NCBI RefSeq assembly: GCF_001649575.2
Contig: NC_051452.1
Location: 4,283,370-4,347,369 of the forward strand
DNA: 64,000 bases
Direction: 5' to 3'
Origin: Kryptolebias marmoratus
Taxonomy: Eukaryota > Chordata > Actinopteri > Cyprinodontiformes > Rivulidae
Position 1 is the first letter of the stretch; every line of letters begins with the position of its first letter. Position numbers and translations under genes: made by a program. Shown here piece after piece: positions 25,601 to 31,632 of this stretch. A model generated the notes under the pieces. It did no database searches. It worked only from the letters and a program-made list of their open reading frames with translations, and was not told the DNA's origin.

Positions 25601-28600
25601 AATCTTTTTTTTTTTACTAAATCACAGTCGGCCAGCGATCGGCTGGCGAACGGCCACCTACCACCGGGCTTAGCCTCTTTTCTGGGGGAAACCCTGCATT
25701 ATATATGTAAAAGAGAGGAAGTCAATGCACAACCAGGGCTTACTGGTGACTTCACTGCTGTGCAACTCAACATGGGTTCAGTGTCAGCTAACCTAATGCT
25801 GTACCTAGCTTCACTAACTCCAAAATGGTAGCGTAGTTTAGTATAGAGTAGTGCTGGCTAATAGCCCCATATCAATTAGCTGGTAGATTTAGTTAGACAG
25901 TGAAAGTGGCGGCCTTCTTGTAAAATGGCAGCCATTTTGAAATTGTGTGTGGACACCCGGGCTTTTTGGAAGAAAGGGTTATAGTGAGGACTGGTGCAAA
26001 AATTTGGTGCTTGCATCACTAATTGAAGTGTATTTTTACACTATGAAAAGGTTTTTTTTGTTTGTTTGTTTTTTATTTGAAACTCATGCTTTTGTTTTGA
26101 AAAAAAAGTTATGTTTTATTTTTAATAGTTTAAGCAATAAAATGTAAAAATACTTTTTTACTCAAAAAAAGTTAAATACAGGATGGAGCATTTATCACTG
26201 TAGCATTTTAATGAAGATTTTTGTTCTTAAACTACTTCTTGACTAGCTCATATTCAAACAGACCAACCACAAATGTTCATCAAATGATTTCTTCGACAGA
26301 TTTACTCAAATTTGTCCTGTGGGTCACAAAAGGTACAATCAAATGAACATACTGTAACGATTCGTAAAGGGTTATTGTGCGCTTCTGGTGTTACTGTCAC
26401 TTTAAGTTAGGCATGTTATGTGTTGCCGCAAGTGTTATTGGGAAAGGAGGGTGGAGGGGGTTGGCTCGCGCGCGACTGGGGGGGATTCGGCTGGCTGTTC
26501 CGCCGGGGGTGCGCGCTGCGACGGTGTGACAAACTACCTGTAACCAGAGTTGGGACCTGTATCTTCCCTTGTGCTGTTCTACAATAAACGGCTGGTGAGG
26601 ACAACTCGTCTGGTCTGCTGTTTTGCTAGCCGAGGGAACGCTACAATACTTTTGCCTTTGGTGGCAGGCAATATTCAATTCTGCAGATGTATTAAAATAA
26701 ATGTAATACATTTCTGCAACACTTTGAAAACTAATGCTGATATTTTAATTATTATTACCTGGCTGAAGACTAAAGATACAATCATAGATTTTTCAAGTCC
26801 AATAACTTGTGTTCTCATGCTGATAGGAGACAACATACACGATCACAAATAGTGTGTGGCTTTTTAAATCACTGTCAGTCCTTGTACCTTTACTAAAAAT
26901 GAAACAGGCAAACAACTAAAACAACTTATGTAAAGCAGATTCATTCAAAGAACATTTCAAAATCAATAAAACGTGAGATATCAAAATTTGCGAACCTTTG
27001 CAGAGTTTTCTGTAGTTGGTACAGCAGTCTCCTCTGATCAGACAGTCATCAGAGCAGTGGCAGGCATGCTGCTCATTTCGAGTCTCCCCACACCGATCCT
27101 TGCTGCACTCATAACCTCCCTCTGTACGCAGGAGAAACAGAAGGGACTGACGTCTTCAACTTCTGAAAATTTGTAACTGATCTTACAGTTGAGTGCAGAA
27201 ACCACAATATTACTGGGATGGTGGTTTGGCCAGAGCAGGCAGCATGGGACCCACAGTGACTGGATTCTGTGTTTTTAACTTTTTTTTAACCAGACAGAGG
27301 TTTTAGGAAGGATTTGACAAAATATATTATGACTCTCAAGCACAGAAGGGATTAAATGGCAAGGTGGAGGTGAGCCAAAGACCACCAGGCTTGAAAAGAG
27401 AACTAATTCAGACCACCAGCACTGGATGAAGAAGGGGGAATTGTTGAAAAGGAGAAAAGACAACAAACGTGTATAGATTGTTCAAAAAGCATGAAGTCCA
27501 TAAGTCATTTCAGTTCAGACAACTAAACTGTACTGCTGGACAATTAGCCTGATTGTTGCAAGCTCTGATCAAAGATTGAATTTCCAAATTGTTTTAAAAA
27601 ACATTTGAAGATTAAAGCTTTCAGAAATAAATGTTCCTTTCTTAAACTTATTTTACTTTGGTTTAATTTTCTGAACTCAGATTCAGATGAATTCCTAGAA
27701 TCCAGGTTTGCCTACATTCCTCTATAAGAAACCAGGATACTTTAAAGTATGGCAACAACACCACCAACTTAACTAAAAAAAGGACAAATATTGTGAGGGA
27801 TTAATATTATTTTGTTTCTTTTGTGTAACATCAATAATACTGTGTCGAACCCCCCCCCCCAGAAAACTAACAAGCAGATTAATGTGAGACGCGGTACAGG
27901 TAAAGGTAACTGGTTACTGACTACATGTACTGCTCACCAGGAATGGAAAACGCTTCTGCTTCTGTCTGTTTCTGCCACAACACATCCTTCCATCTATTTA
28001 TCAATCTATCATGGGCGGTTTATCCATAGGGGCAGCAGAGGCCAAGTCTGAACATTCTCATTCCCCCCCACCCCAACTTTCAGGCCTACGTTTTCTATGG
28101 GTTCAGCGTGTTTTCATCGTATGTGTCACATTTACCCTGGCTATGGGATGCTAGCATCATGTTCAAAATCAACATGGCCAATGCTGGGGGCGGCTTAACT
28201 GTGCTGTCAAGAGAATTCCCCTTTTGTTGTTGTGGTAATGAAAAAACAGAAGGGGGAAATTATGCAATGGAGGACTTTTGTGGAGATTAGATGAACAAAT
28301 ATCCTGGTTTGCTAGTGGTGAAGTAACGATTGTTCGTGGCAGGGCAGAGACCGTGGACCTGCACTACCTGACAGAAAAGATGGAGAAACAAGAGTCGTCT
28401 AAGATTTGTATGGACATTTTTTGGGGAACTTTGTCATGGAGTTGGTTAAAAGCTACAGGCTAGCAGTGAGTAGCATCTGTCCTGGTTGGACAGAAAACTT
28501 TGATATCTTGCTGTGATATCATGTTTTTCTAAATTATAACAAAACAAATTTCAGTGAACAGAATTTCACAAAAATATTTTTTACATAACAAGACATTCTG

Positions 28601-31600
28601 AATGATACCATTTCCATCTCCCCTACAGATCCAAGTGACAGTTCATAATCTTATCATTTTATATGGTGAGGCACCTCTCATTGAACCTCATGGTAGAGCA
28701 ACGAAAATACGTTTTCCCCAAATATATTTCAAATGTCTGTTAAAGACCAACCTTCAGTATTTTAACATCTTGGTAATTCCCATAAATTCCTGTTAATTTT
28801 CATGGAAAGTTTCCAATGTTGAAAATTCCTTTTGCAGCCCTGACACTGCCGACCCTCAGGGCTGTTTTAGCTCTTTAAATCACAGAAGAAGACTGTGTTG
28901 GAGGGTGAGGGGCTGGGCATATCAGAGGATGAAGGAGGGTCATGGAGTACCTGTTTGGAGGCAGAGCTGGGTAAAGTCCAAACAGCAGGCGCTGTAGGTC
29001 TTACAAAGATTGTCACAGCGACAGTTTGGGTGCTCCACTTCTACCAGTTCAAAACATCTGTTCCTGCAGGAGCCAGAGGTTGGCCCGGAGCGAGCTGAGG
29101 ACAAGACAAACAGACGGTCTGGTAGATCATAATATTTCATGTCTTTTTTGTTTCTTCAAATTGAAAGTCTCACAGAATACACCTGTTCAACACTGCTGAA
29201 GAAGGGGCAGAGTTAATATGGGGCTTATGATACTCCAAGTCTTCATTCTGAAACTGTTTCACTATTTTTAGATTCAGTTTTCCACAGACTGGTGAACCTT
29301 GTATTTATTTCAATTTTATACAGTGCCCTAACTTTTTCCATTCAAATCAATTCAGTTTATTTATATAGAACAGAAGTTGTCATTCACACACATTATAAAA
29401 AGCCAATTAGTAAAACTTCTGTTTAAGGAAGCCAGCAGACACTTCGTCACAGTCTCCCATTCTGAGCAGCACATTGGCCACAGTGGAAAGGAAAAACTCC
29501 CTTTAAACAGGAAGAAACCTCCATCAAAGGAGCTGTGTGACACCATTAACTCACTGCAGATAAAGCACCCGGAGCAGTTTTATGTGGTTGTTGGGGACTT
29601 TAATCACGTATAAGCTGTTTTTCCCAGCATGTCACCTTTCCTACGCGGGGAAACAACACTCTAGACTGTGTGTACACTAACACTGACATGCGTATAGAGG
29701 TCTTCCTCGCCTCCATCTTGGCGTCTCCGACCACATCTCCATCCTGCTGGTGCCAGTATATTGTCTGCTGAAGAAATGGATTAGGCCAACAAAGAAAACA
29801 GTCACTGTGTGGCGCAGGGATGCTGCCTCCAGGACTGTTTCCAGTGCACAGATTGTCAGGTCTTCAGAGAGGCGGCTACATATGAGGGAGAGGTGAACCT
29901 GGAGGAATACACCTCCTCTGTTCTTGGTTTCATCTCCAGGTGTGCTGATGATGTCTCCACCATCACGACAGTTACCTGTTATCCGAACCAGAAACCCGGG
30001 CTAAATGATGAGGTGAGAGCTAAAAGCTAGGGACGCTGTGTTCAGGACAGGTGAGGCAGCACTCAGAGAAGCGAGAAAAGAGCTGACTGCAGGCATTGCA
30101 AGGGCCAAAGCCACAGAAAATAAAGGCCACTTCACCACCAACGACCCCCGGAGCACGTGGAAGGGCATCAAGTGCATCAGGGATGCACGATGCCCAAAGG
30201 ACCCTCATTGCCAGATGCACTCAACAGGTTCTATGCCTGCTTTGAGGATCCTAACACCCCCTAGCACCAAACTCATACCACCACCTGGTGATACACCCCT
30301 CTGCGTGACCACAGCAGGCGTGAGGAAGACCCTTCAGGGAATCCCTGTAAGGCTGCAGGCCCCGACAACATCCCAGGGTGAGTACTGAGGGACTGTGCAC
30401 ACCAGCTGTCTGAGGTGTTGGCAGACAGCTTAAACACCTGTCCCCACCTGCTTATAGACTGCCACCGCTGTCCCTGTCCTCAAGTGGTCCACAGTGACAG
30501 GCCTGAATGATGACCAACCTATAGCCTTAACTTCGGTAGTCATGAAGTGCTTCGAGAGGCTAGTCATAACCCACATTAAGGACATCACTGTGGACCCACA
30601 TCAGTACGCCTACAGGAAGAACCGCTCCACTGATGACGCCATCTCATCAGTGGTCCACACAGCCCTCACCCACCTGGAGAACAGAAACTCTTACCATACC
30701 ATACCAACTTTTTTTATAAAGCACTTTAAGCACCAACCGGACCAAAGTGCTGTACACAATCAAATAATACAATACAATAAAAAATAGGAGGTCAAATATA
30801 AAAGCAGTAATAAAATAATTAAAACATAAACACAATAAAACAAAGTCAAACATCTCAGATTGTGCTGAAAGCCAAAGAAAAGAGATGGGTCTTAAAAAGG
30901 GATTTAAAAACAAATACAGAAAACACTGAAACTCTAAAAAATACCCAACTCCCAATAATTCTTTGGGATACAATAATTTTATACTTGCTGATAAAAATAC
31001 CCAACTCCCAAGCAGAGTTTTTGCTGTTTTCTGTTTATTCTTGCTGATAATAAGAATACCAGCAGATGGCGCTCTCTGCACTATAACAGGCAGAGCTGAT
31101 TCTAGTAAATTACTGGATTCATTTTCAGATCAGTAAATACTTGGCTTTACAACATGGTTTACCTGTCGGAAACAAGTCAATGGTTGATCTTCTGTCATCA
31201 CTGAACCTGGGGAAGCTGACCATGACCTAACATTGACTAACCACATCCCAAAGGAAACAAATCTGTCCTGGGGGGAAATTTGGACTTTCTTTACAAAGAA
31301 GCTAATGTCATTGTGTCTGGGGAGGGATCAGATATTGCAAACATTTAATCATCATCCAAGATTACTGATCTATAATTAAATTAAAGCAGCTGTTTAGTTG
31401 AGCAGTCATTTAACATGGCCTAGGGCTAATATAAAATCAAAACTAAAGGTTTTAGTAAAAGGTGGACATAGTGAGATGTCAGTGGGGCTGGAATGCAACT
31501 TTGTGCCCCTCTTGTTTCACCAGTGGTGTACTCACACTCGACTTTGGTTGGAGTCCCATCTTCTCGTCTGGGTCGGCCGAAGATAAAACCCGAACCCAGG

Positions 31601-31632
31601 TCGGAACCGCAGACTGACAGCATCCACACAAA
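532..31632 (-). CDS. enpp2: ENPP2 (autotaxin) gene, 12 exons of the 5' part; 3' part lies left of the window
   Basis: Secreted ectonucleotide pyrophosphatase/phosphodiesterase 2, a lysophospholipase D that makes lysophosphatidic acid from lysophosphatidylcholine. Twelve minus-strand exons join in phase (97, 144, 126, 61, 98, 80, 120, 56, 66, 73, 109, 126 bp). In order they encode a short N-terminal region with a dibasic site, two cysteine-rich somatomedin-B domains, and the first half of the phosphodiesterase domain. The metal and nucleophile signatures seen are SVDGF, KTFPN, PDTYGH and VGDHG. The family's last metal histidine and the nuclease-like domain would be encoded beyond the left edge. 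ENPP2 rather than ENPP1/3 is supported by the GQLMDGLKQ and [10 protein letters not shown] stretches and by TAF2 as the upstream neighbour. Introns reach about 10 kb because of transposon insertions. Confidence 0.9.
972..1080 (-). CDS. enpp2: ENPP2 exon with DH metal-binding motif
   Basis: Encodes [20 protein letters not shown], then [11 protein letters not shown]. Asp-His of GDHG are metal ligands. The acceptor is GTTTCAG and the donor ATG/GTACAG. Confidence 0.94.
1170..1242 (-). CDS. enpp2: ENPP2 exon with PDxxGH metal-binding motif
   Basis: Encodes [20 protein letters not shown]. The Asp and His of PDTYGH are second-metal ligands. The stretch before it (YAMHCEL) differs from the mammalian sequence as I recall it. 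The acceptor is TTTCAG and the donor GAC/GTAAGT. Confidence 0.9.
1540..1756 (-). mobile_element. Tc1-like element, one terminal fragment
   Basis: This is the reverse-complement counterpart of the left end of the element at 19860-20780. Shared landmarks are GAAGTTGGGAC near the tip, CAATTGAATA/TTCAATTGAA, the AACTGATAAA-like segment and the AATATTCACTC-like segment. Only one end is present. Confidence 0.6.
1762..2003. repeat. Interspersed repeat, second copy at 47690-47955
   Basis: This segment and the reverse complement of 47690-47955 share ordered blocks: CCTGxxxCCCAGTCAG, AACACCTGCA, CATGTGACCA, GTGAGTCAG, AACAAGGACCCTAAT, CAGCTTTAAAAGCTC and TTGAGAAAGCTCCTC. The repeat class is not recognised. 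It ends where DIRS gag-like sequence begins. Confidence 0.6.
2084..2653 (+). pseudogene. DIRS gag-like ORF, 5'-truncated
   Basis: An open frame of about 189 codons without a convincing ATG. Motifs seen include [68 protein letters not shown] and [12 protein letters not shown], the pattern of fish DIRS ORF1 (capsid-like) proteins. The stop at 2653 is followed by RT-region sequence. Confidence 0.65.
2660..3378 (+). pseudogene. DIRS reverse-transcriptase remnant, frameshifted, active site altered
   Basis: RT pieces lie in several frames: [19 protein letters not shown] at about 3078-3135, then [15 protein letters not shown] and [13 protein letters not shown] to 3378. The catalytic motif reads YLYDW where DIRS RTs have YLDDW, so the first catalytic Asp is replaced by Tyr. 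The upstream fingers region is scrambled. Inactive. Confidence 0.75.
3620..4226 (+). pseudogene. DIRS RNase H and connection-domain remnant
   Basis: RNase H-like pieces: TDAS-type start near 3670 (GTGTTTACGGATGCATCC), [13 protein letters not shown] at about 3740-3777, then [47 protein letters not shown] and [13 protein letters not shown] in the +3 frame to 4226. The order is as in DIRS polyproteins; one frame change lies within the domain. Confidence 0.75.
4593..5414 (+). pseudogene. DIRS tyrosine recombinase, nearly intact domain lacking its own ATG
   Basis: 273 codons beginning with GTG. Seen in order: [21 protein letters not shown] (split here as LLAMVST and KRVGEL, containing the first catalytic Arg), [25 protein letters not shown] (His-x-x-Arg), [15 protein letters not shown] (Tyr nucleophile region). 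The R-HxxR-Y signature expected of DIRS recombinases is therefore present. The N-terminal arm is in another frame at 4285-4560. Confidence 0.8.
5401..5671. repeat. DIRS 3' terminal inverted/complementary repeats
   Basis: The segment at 5401-5445 (ACGACTGTAACTATGATTC...) is the reverse complement, with a few mismatches, of 5626-5671 (ending GTAGTTACAGTCGT). Each arm also holds the direct-repeat block CAGTGCTTGAAGCACTGC, at 5351 and 5605, itself a palindrome. These fit a DIRS terminal repeat plus internal complementary region. Confidence 0.7.
5672..7520. other. ENPP2 intron, no gene recognised
   Basis: AT-rich sequence. Short open frames (for example 5759-6061) have no recognisable motif and no coding-like composition. 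The first few hundred bases may still be DIRS-flanking repeat. Confidence 0.6.
7526..7591 (-). CDS. enpp2: ENPP2 exon, catalytic domain
   Basis: Encodes [20 protein letters not shown]. The acceptor is TCTCTAG and the donor AG/GTGAGT. The intron upstream (7592-18004) is expanded to about 10.4 kb by the nested transposon complex and includes a 312-base N gap. Confidence 0.92.
7650..7875. repeat. Teleost SINE/LINE-tail-type repeat
   Basis: The ordered blocks CATCCATTTTCT, GGGGAGCTGGTGCC, ACACCCTGGACAGGTCGC, AGTCCATCACAGGGACACA, AGAGACAAACAACCATTC and GGACAATTTAAG belong to a very common fish interspersed repeat. Diverged and truncated. Confidence 0.6.
8017..8064. repeat. 27-bp minisatellite, left part (split by the 8065-14686 insertion)
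   Basis: Two units around GCTTCATAAAGTC and GCTTAATAAAGTCGATGGA, 27 bp apart. The array continues at 14687. Confidence 0.65.
8067..8618 (+). pseudogene. Possible gag-like ORF with 14-residue repeats
   Basis: The open frame starts [17 protein letters not shown], resembling the NPAD-type beginnings of some fish LTR-element gag proteins, but has no ATG at the start. Its C-terminal half is built of the repeat [14 protein letters not shown]. It stops at 8616-8618. No zinc knuckle, protease or RT was found in the same element, so assignment is weak. Confidence 0.3.
8375..8580 (+). repeat. 42-bp minisatellite (14 codons)
   Basis: CTCCAGTGTCTCTGTGGGG starts at 8471, 8513 and 8555 (exact 42-bp period), with older diverged units from about 8375. 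The period is a multiple of three, so reading frames stay open on both strands. Confidence 0.8.
8821..8918 (+). repeat. 39-bp minisatellite, left part (split by hAT)
   Basis: Units beginning GCCTCTC at 8821 and 8860, with the next slot at about 8899. The array is interrupted at 8919 by the hAT element and continues at 11629. Confidence 0.75.
8919..11620 (+). mobile_element. Complete hAT DNA transposon, 2702 bp, apparently intact
   Basis: Perfect 15-bp terminal inverted repeats CAGGGCTATTCAACT (8919-8933) and AGTTGAATAGCCCTG (11606-11620) are flanked by identical 8-bp target duplications ATCTAGGA (8911-8918 and 11621-11628), the hAT signature. One uninterrupted transposase lies inside. Subterminal GGCCCGCGG/CCGGCCC motifs may be transposase-binding sites. 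The insertion splits a 39-bp minisatellite. Confidence 0.96.
9291..11168 (+). CDS. hAT transposase (Charlie / GTF2IRD2-ZBED5-like group)
   Basis: 625 codons from ATG 9291 (the frame is open slightly upstream, but this is the first ATG) to TAG at 11166. In order: a basic N-terminus (SKLKKRKVD); a BED-type zinc finger with CLLCNECC and HFLTKH at about residues 45-75; the first catalytic region [17 protein letters not shown]; the second [23 protein letters not shown]; the conserved [11 protein letters not shown] with a following Glu-rich ELREEIV; and a C-terminal hAT dimerisation region ending [14 protein letters not shown] and [13 protein letters not shown]. No stop or frameshift interrupts the domain order. 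It is the same transposase lineage that was domesticated as GTF2IRD2 and ZBED5 in mammals (family knowledge). Whether it is active or expressed cannot be judged from sequence. Confidence 0.93.
   Translation: MSLSKLKKRKVDLENRKFNSEWTDKYVFIETTEGRPMCLLCNECCAIGKDYNLRRHFLTKHCGFDQTFPPGSDVRQKKILCLKENYEHSRVVFSRSCSSQQRATAASLRVAWILGKKKQPFTDSETFKECFIAALDEVVTDNKMKEQVLASVKSIPMSDTSTGRRMDVLASEVFETLLTRLRKAKVMSLAVDESTDISDTAQLCLIVRFFDGDCFREDLLGLIPLEGHTSAAIIFQKIVDFFKDNGLDLDHVNMLVTDGAPTMAGKVNGLSARLSAVAPRMKSLHCLIHQSVLCAKLSGELKNTMDSVMSIINFIRSTSSLQHRLFRRLLADMSAEHQDLLLHNNVRWLSKGNALRRVCELREEIVRFLSESKQNRASTFLSQMLDDGFVSEMCFLCDIFHHLNDLNLGLQGQNKTVVDLVEKLRAFQRKLVLFSSDLCDKLLHFPTLSKLMKSSAHASVTQVMLDFLDKLRDNFAARFNDFDMSGELMQFVRDPFADTKIPSEALDSLASLHINEGALQLEIIDMQASSALKHAYDKEGFMTFWTEWVDAEKFPNMKELAINLLTMFGSTYTCESSFSHMNAIKTSARSSLTNERLHHCLRIALTSFEPDFSAIVQSKKCNFSH
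11629..11905 (+). repeat. 39-bp minisatellite, right part
   Basis: Units begin at 11633, 11672, 11711, 11750, 11789 and 11828, all exactly 39 bp apart. The plus-strand translation repeats the 13-residue [13 protein letters not shown]. The three central units are nearly identical, indicating recent homogenisation. Confidence 0.85.
11925..14555 (-). pseudogene. L2/CR1-type LINE, antisense, degenerate
   Basis: On the minus strand the order is endonuclease then [22 protein letters not shown] and LDFLCIIE (about 14030-13925) and [26 protein letters not shown] (about 13750-13620) belong to the endonuclease. [20 protein letters not shown] follows near 13300. [16 protein letters not shown] and [16 protein letters not shown] (about 12670-12510) and [11 protein letters not shown] (about 12205) belong to the RT, which has the altered box HADD. 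Several stops and frameshifts break it. The 5' limit near 14555 and the 3' limit near 11925 are approximate. Confidence 0.8.
14559..14686 (+). repeat. Short LTR-like terminal segment
   Basis: It begins TGTAACA and ends TGTTACA (7-bp inverted tips), contains AATAAA near 14660, and is directly followed by the GATAT target duplication. This fits the 3' LTR of the surrounding insertion, but no second copy lies at the left end, and 128 bp is short. Confidence 0.4.
14687..14930. repeat. 27-bp minisatellite, right part
   Basis: About nine degenerate units with core CTTCATAAAGTYGATGGAT spaced 26-29 bp (near 14698, 14725, 14750, 14777, 14802, 14829, 14856, 14882, 14911). It resumes the array interrupted at 8064. 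Confidence 0.7.
15165..15507. other. Poly-A run followed by a 312-base assembly gap
   Basis: An A homopolymer (about 15165-15195) runs into N (15196-15507). The gap is inside an ENPP2 intron; all expected exons on both sides are accounted for. Confidence 0.95.
15508..16530. other. ENPP2 intron, nothing recognised
   Basis: AT-rich with no ORF over 60 codons and no repeat family that I can name. Confidence 0.6.
16541..16741. mobile_element. Palindromic MITE, about 200 bp
   Basis: Arms of roughly 75 bp are reverse complements. The left holds CCCTGGTCCTCAGGGCCACC and GCTCCAACACACCTGA; the right holds their complements TCAGGTGTGTTGGAGC and GGTGGCCCTGAGGACCAGG. It would fold into a long hairpin and has no coding capacity. 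A half copy lies near 59860-59960. Confidence 0.85.
17235..17700 (-). pseudogene. RTE-type LINE RT 3' remnant
   Basis: The minus strand begins with [10 protein letters not shown], the YADD/FADD RT active-site region. It continues with pieces such as [17 protein letters not shown], then [17 protein letters not shown] and [14 protein letters not shown], in the order of RTE reverse-transcriptase C-termini. Stops and frameshifts throughout. Confidence 0.6.
18005..18060 (-). CDS. enpp2: ENPP2 short exon, catalytic domain
   Basis: A 56-bp exon encoding [19 protein letters not shown]. It is too short for ORF callers but is flanked by a GTCTAG acceptor and a GTGAGTA donor, and fits the phase of its neighbours. 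It matches the ITATKQGVKAGTFFW stretch of autotaxin. Confidence 0.93.
18185..18304 (-). CDS. enpp2: ENPP2 exon, catalytic domain
   Basis: Encodes [20 protein letters not shown], then NHRWWGGQP, a hallmark NPP segment. The 120-bp length is exactly 40 codons. The acceptor is TTTAAG and the donor CCA/GTAAGT. Confidence 0.95.
18480..18765 (-). repeat. LINE 3'-UTR-like repeat
   Basis: TCATGGAGGAAACCCAGACATC, then CTCCAGCTCATCCTGGGGGA, CCCAAGGTGTTCC and CTCCTCCCAGTGGGATGTG are blocks typical of the 3' tails of abundant fish LINEs (blocks cited in part). A related tail occurs at 59980-60120. Confidence 0.5.
18820..19120 (+). repeat. LINE 5'-end-like fragment
   Basis: Blocks CACCTTAACGTAGTCGAAAG, CTGGGGCTATGCTGC, AAGAGGACCAAGTGCAA and CTCCTGGAGCCAGACCTG resemble the leader of fish LINEs; the LINE leaders at 44930-45160 and 52920-53430 are organised similarly. 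No coding domain is present. Confidence 0.4.
19588..19624. repeat. (TA)n microsatellite
   Basis: Uninterrupted TA dinucleotides, about 18 units. Confidence 0.97.
19860..20780 (+). mobile_element. Tc1-like DNA transposon, degenerate but with both ends
   Basis: The ends are inverted: CTAATGAAGTTGGGACGTTG at the left against CCCAACTTCATTGGAACTGG at the right. Inside, a broken plus-strand transposase reads [17 protein letters not shown] and [10 protein letters not shown] (paired-type helix-turn-helix), LRWTDAKW (about 20452-20475), [17 protein letters not shown] (about 20548-20600) and [19 protein letters not shown] (about 20625-20680), ordered as in Tc1/mariner transposases. Several stops make it inactive. 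Confidence 0.75.
21129..21957. mobile_element. hAT-like non-autonomous element (tentative)
   Basis: The ends CAGGCCTGTCGAGTCTCAC and, inverted, CAGGGCTCTCAAGTTTTGA are imperfect inverted repeats. No convincing 8-bp duplication flanks them. Internal sequence (GTTGCCAACTT, TGATGATGTCATCTAACGA) recurs at 51708-51815. Confidence 0.45.
22589..22668 (-). CDS. enpp2: ENPP2 exon carrying the catalytic threonine
   Basis: Encodes [19 protein letters not shown] and LYSLAT. The Thr of KTFPN is the nucleophile that is phosphorylated or nucleotidylated in NPP enzymes, and it is retained. Donor ACT/GTAAGT. Confidence 0.95.
22806..22903 (-). CDS. enpp2: ENPP2 exon, start of phosphodiesterase domain
   Basis: Encodes [19 protein letters not shown] and IPNIEKL. 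The Asp in SVDGF is the first metal ligand of the NPP catalytic site. The acceptor is TGTACAG and the donor CTCA/GTAAGA. Confidence 0.95.
22982..23042 (-). CDS. enpp2: ENPP2 exon, linker between SMB2 and catalytic domain
   Basis: A 61-bp exon encoding [20 protein letters not shown], matching the autotaxin linker before the phosphodiesterase domain. The acceptor is TTCTCAG and the donor GCAGG/GTAAAT. Confidence 0.92.
23360..24450. repeat. Teleost interspersed repeat, class uncertain
   Basis: Contains phrases of an abundant fish repeat: TTTGGCGGATGCGCCAGGGC, AGCGCCCCCTGGAAA, CATGTGCTACACCAAACAGG, CGAACGCCAATCCC, AAAAGCGCCACCTAGTGGAC and GCTGCTTGCAGCTTTAATT. No protein domain. About 1 kb in an ENPP2 intron. 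Confidence 0.45.
24665..25575 (+). pseudogene. I/Nimb-like LINE: ORF1 with zinc knuckles and start of endonuclease, 3' truncated
   Basis: The open frame 24678-25196 is Lys-rich and ends [37 protein letters not shown] and [15 protein letters not shown], a LINE ORF1 RNA-binding-like region. After a frame change come CCHC-type knuckles: [18 protein letters not shown] (about 25235-25285), then CKKWRSS and [13 protein letters not shown] pieces. At 25500-25568, [20 protein letters not shown] matches an AP-endonuclease N-terminus. It breaks off there, so this copy lacks its 3' half, which is unusual for LINE insertion. Confidence 0.65.
26353..26645. mobile_element. Solo LTR, 293 bp, with 4-bp target duplication
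   Basis: Starts TGTAACG and ends CGCTACA, and is flanked by ATAC on both sides (26349-26352 and 26646-26649). An AATAAA sits at 26582-26588, preceded by a GT/CT-rich stretch, and the interior is GC-rich with many CpG (GGCTCGCGCGCGAC). No internal retroelement sequence remains, so it is best read as an LTR left after recombination between two LTRs. Superfamily undetermined. Confidence 0.75.
26996..27121 (-). CDS. enpp2: ENPP2 exon, somatomedin-B domain 2
   Basis: Encodes [15 protein letters not shown], then [17 protein letters not shown], the second SMB domain with full cysteine spacing. The acceptor is GTACAG and the donor AAAG/GTTCGC. The 126-bp length keeps phase. Confidence 0.94.
27125..28945. 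other. ENPP2 intron, nothing recognised
   Basis: AT-rich; includes a C10 run at 27850. Open frames at 27812-28051 and 28108-28463 show no known motifs. Confidence 0.55.
28951..29094 (-). CDS. enpp2: ENPP2 exon, somatomedin-B domain 1
   Basis: Encodes [10 protein letters not shown] followed by [10 protein letters not shown] and CCLDF, the eight-cysteine SMB pattern. The acceptor is TCCTCAG and the donor ACAG/GTACTC. Phase matches both neighbours. In autotaxin, SMB domains contact integrins and help form the lipid exit tunnel (family knowledge). Confidence 0.93.
29335..29530. repeat. Teleost SINE-like repeat
   Basis: The blocks TTCAGTTTATTTATATAGAA, GAGCAGCACATTGG, AGTGGAAAGGAAAAACTCCC and AACAGGAAGAAACCTCC are the tail of a highly abundant fish repeat. 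Confidence 0.6.
29531..30695 (+). pseudogene. CR1/Rex1-like LINE fragment (endonuclease and RT pieces)
   Basis: Plus-strand pieces in order: [20 protein letters not shown] then GDFNH (endonuclease, 29538-29610); [16 protein letters not shown] and [14 protein letters not shown] stretches; [20 protein letters not shown] (about 30095-30155); [20 protein letters not shown] (about 30497-30556) and [20 protein letters not shown] (about 30605-30665), the RT fingers. Broken by stops; truncated before the catalytic motif, where a second repeat joins at 30697. Confidence 0.75.
30697..30900. repeat. Teleost repeat of the 'TTTATAAAGCACTTTAA' type
   Basis: TTTATAAAGCACTTTAAGC, then CAAAGTGCTGTACA and AAAGAGATGGGTCTTAAAAA are landmarks of a common fish SINE-like repeat. 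It interrupts the LINE fragment on its left. Confidence 0.5.
31536..31632 (-). CDS. enpp2: ENPP2 N-terminal coding exon (exon 1 or 2)
   Basis: The reading frame contains ATG at about 31618 followed by [12 protein letters not shown] and the dibasic stretch GRPRRED, placed where mammalian autotaxin has its signal sequence and furin-type site. The donor is GTGAGT, and the single overhanging T joins the next exon in frame (T+CT = Ser). The upstream limit is less sure: the frame stays open to an ATG at 31809, giving a hydrophobic MLSLLSSLLGF start, so this may be the 3' part of a longer first exon rather than a separate one with acceptor at 31633. Confidence 0.6.

Noticed and set aside
25598..26147. 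Possible small genes after the I-like LINE
   Set aside because: No start context, no motif, AT-rich homopolymers; nothing to distinguish them from chance frames.
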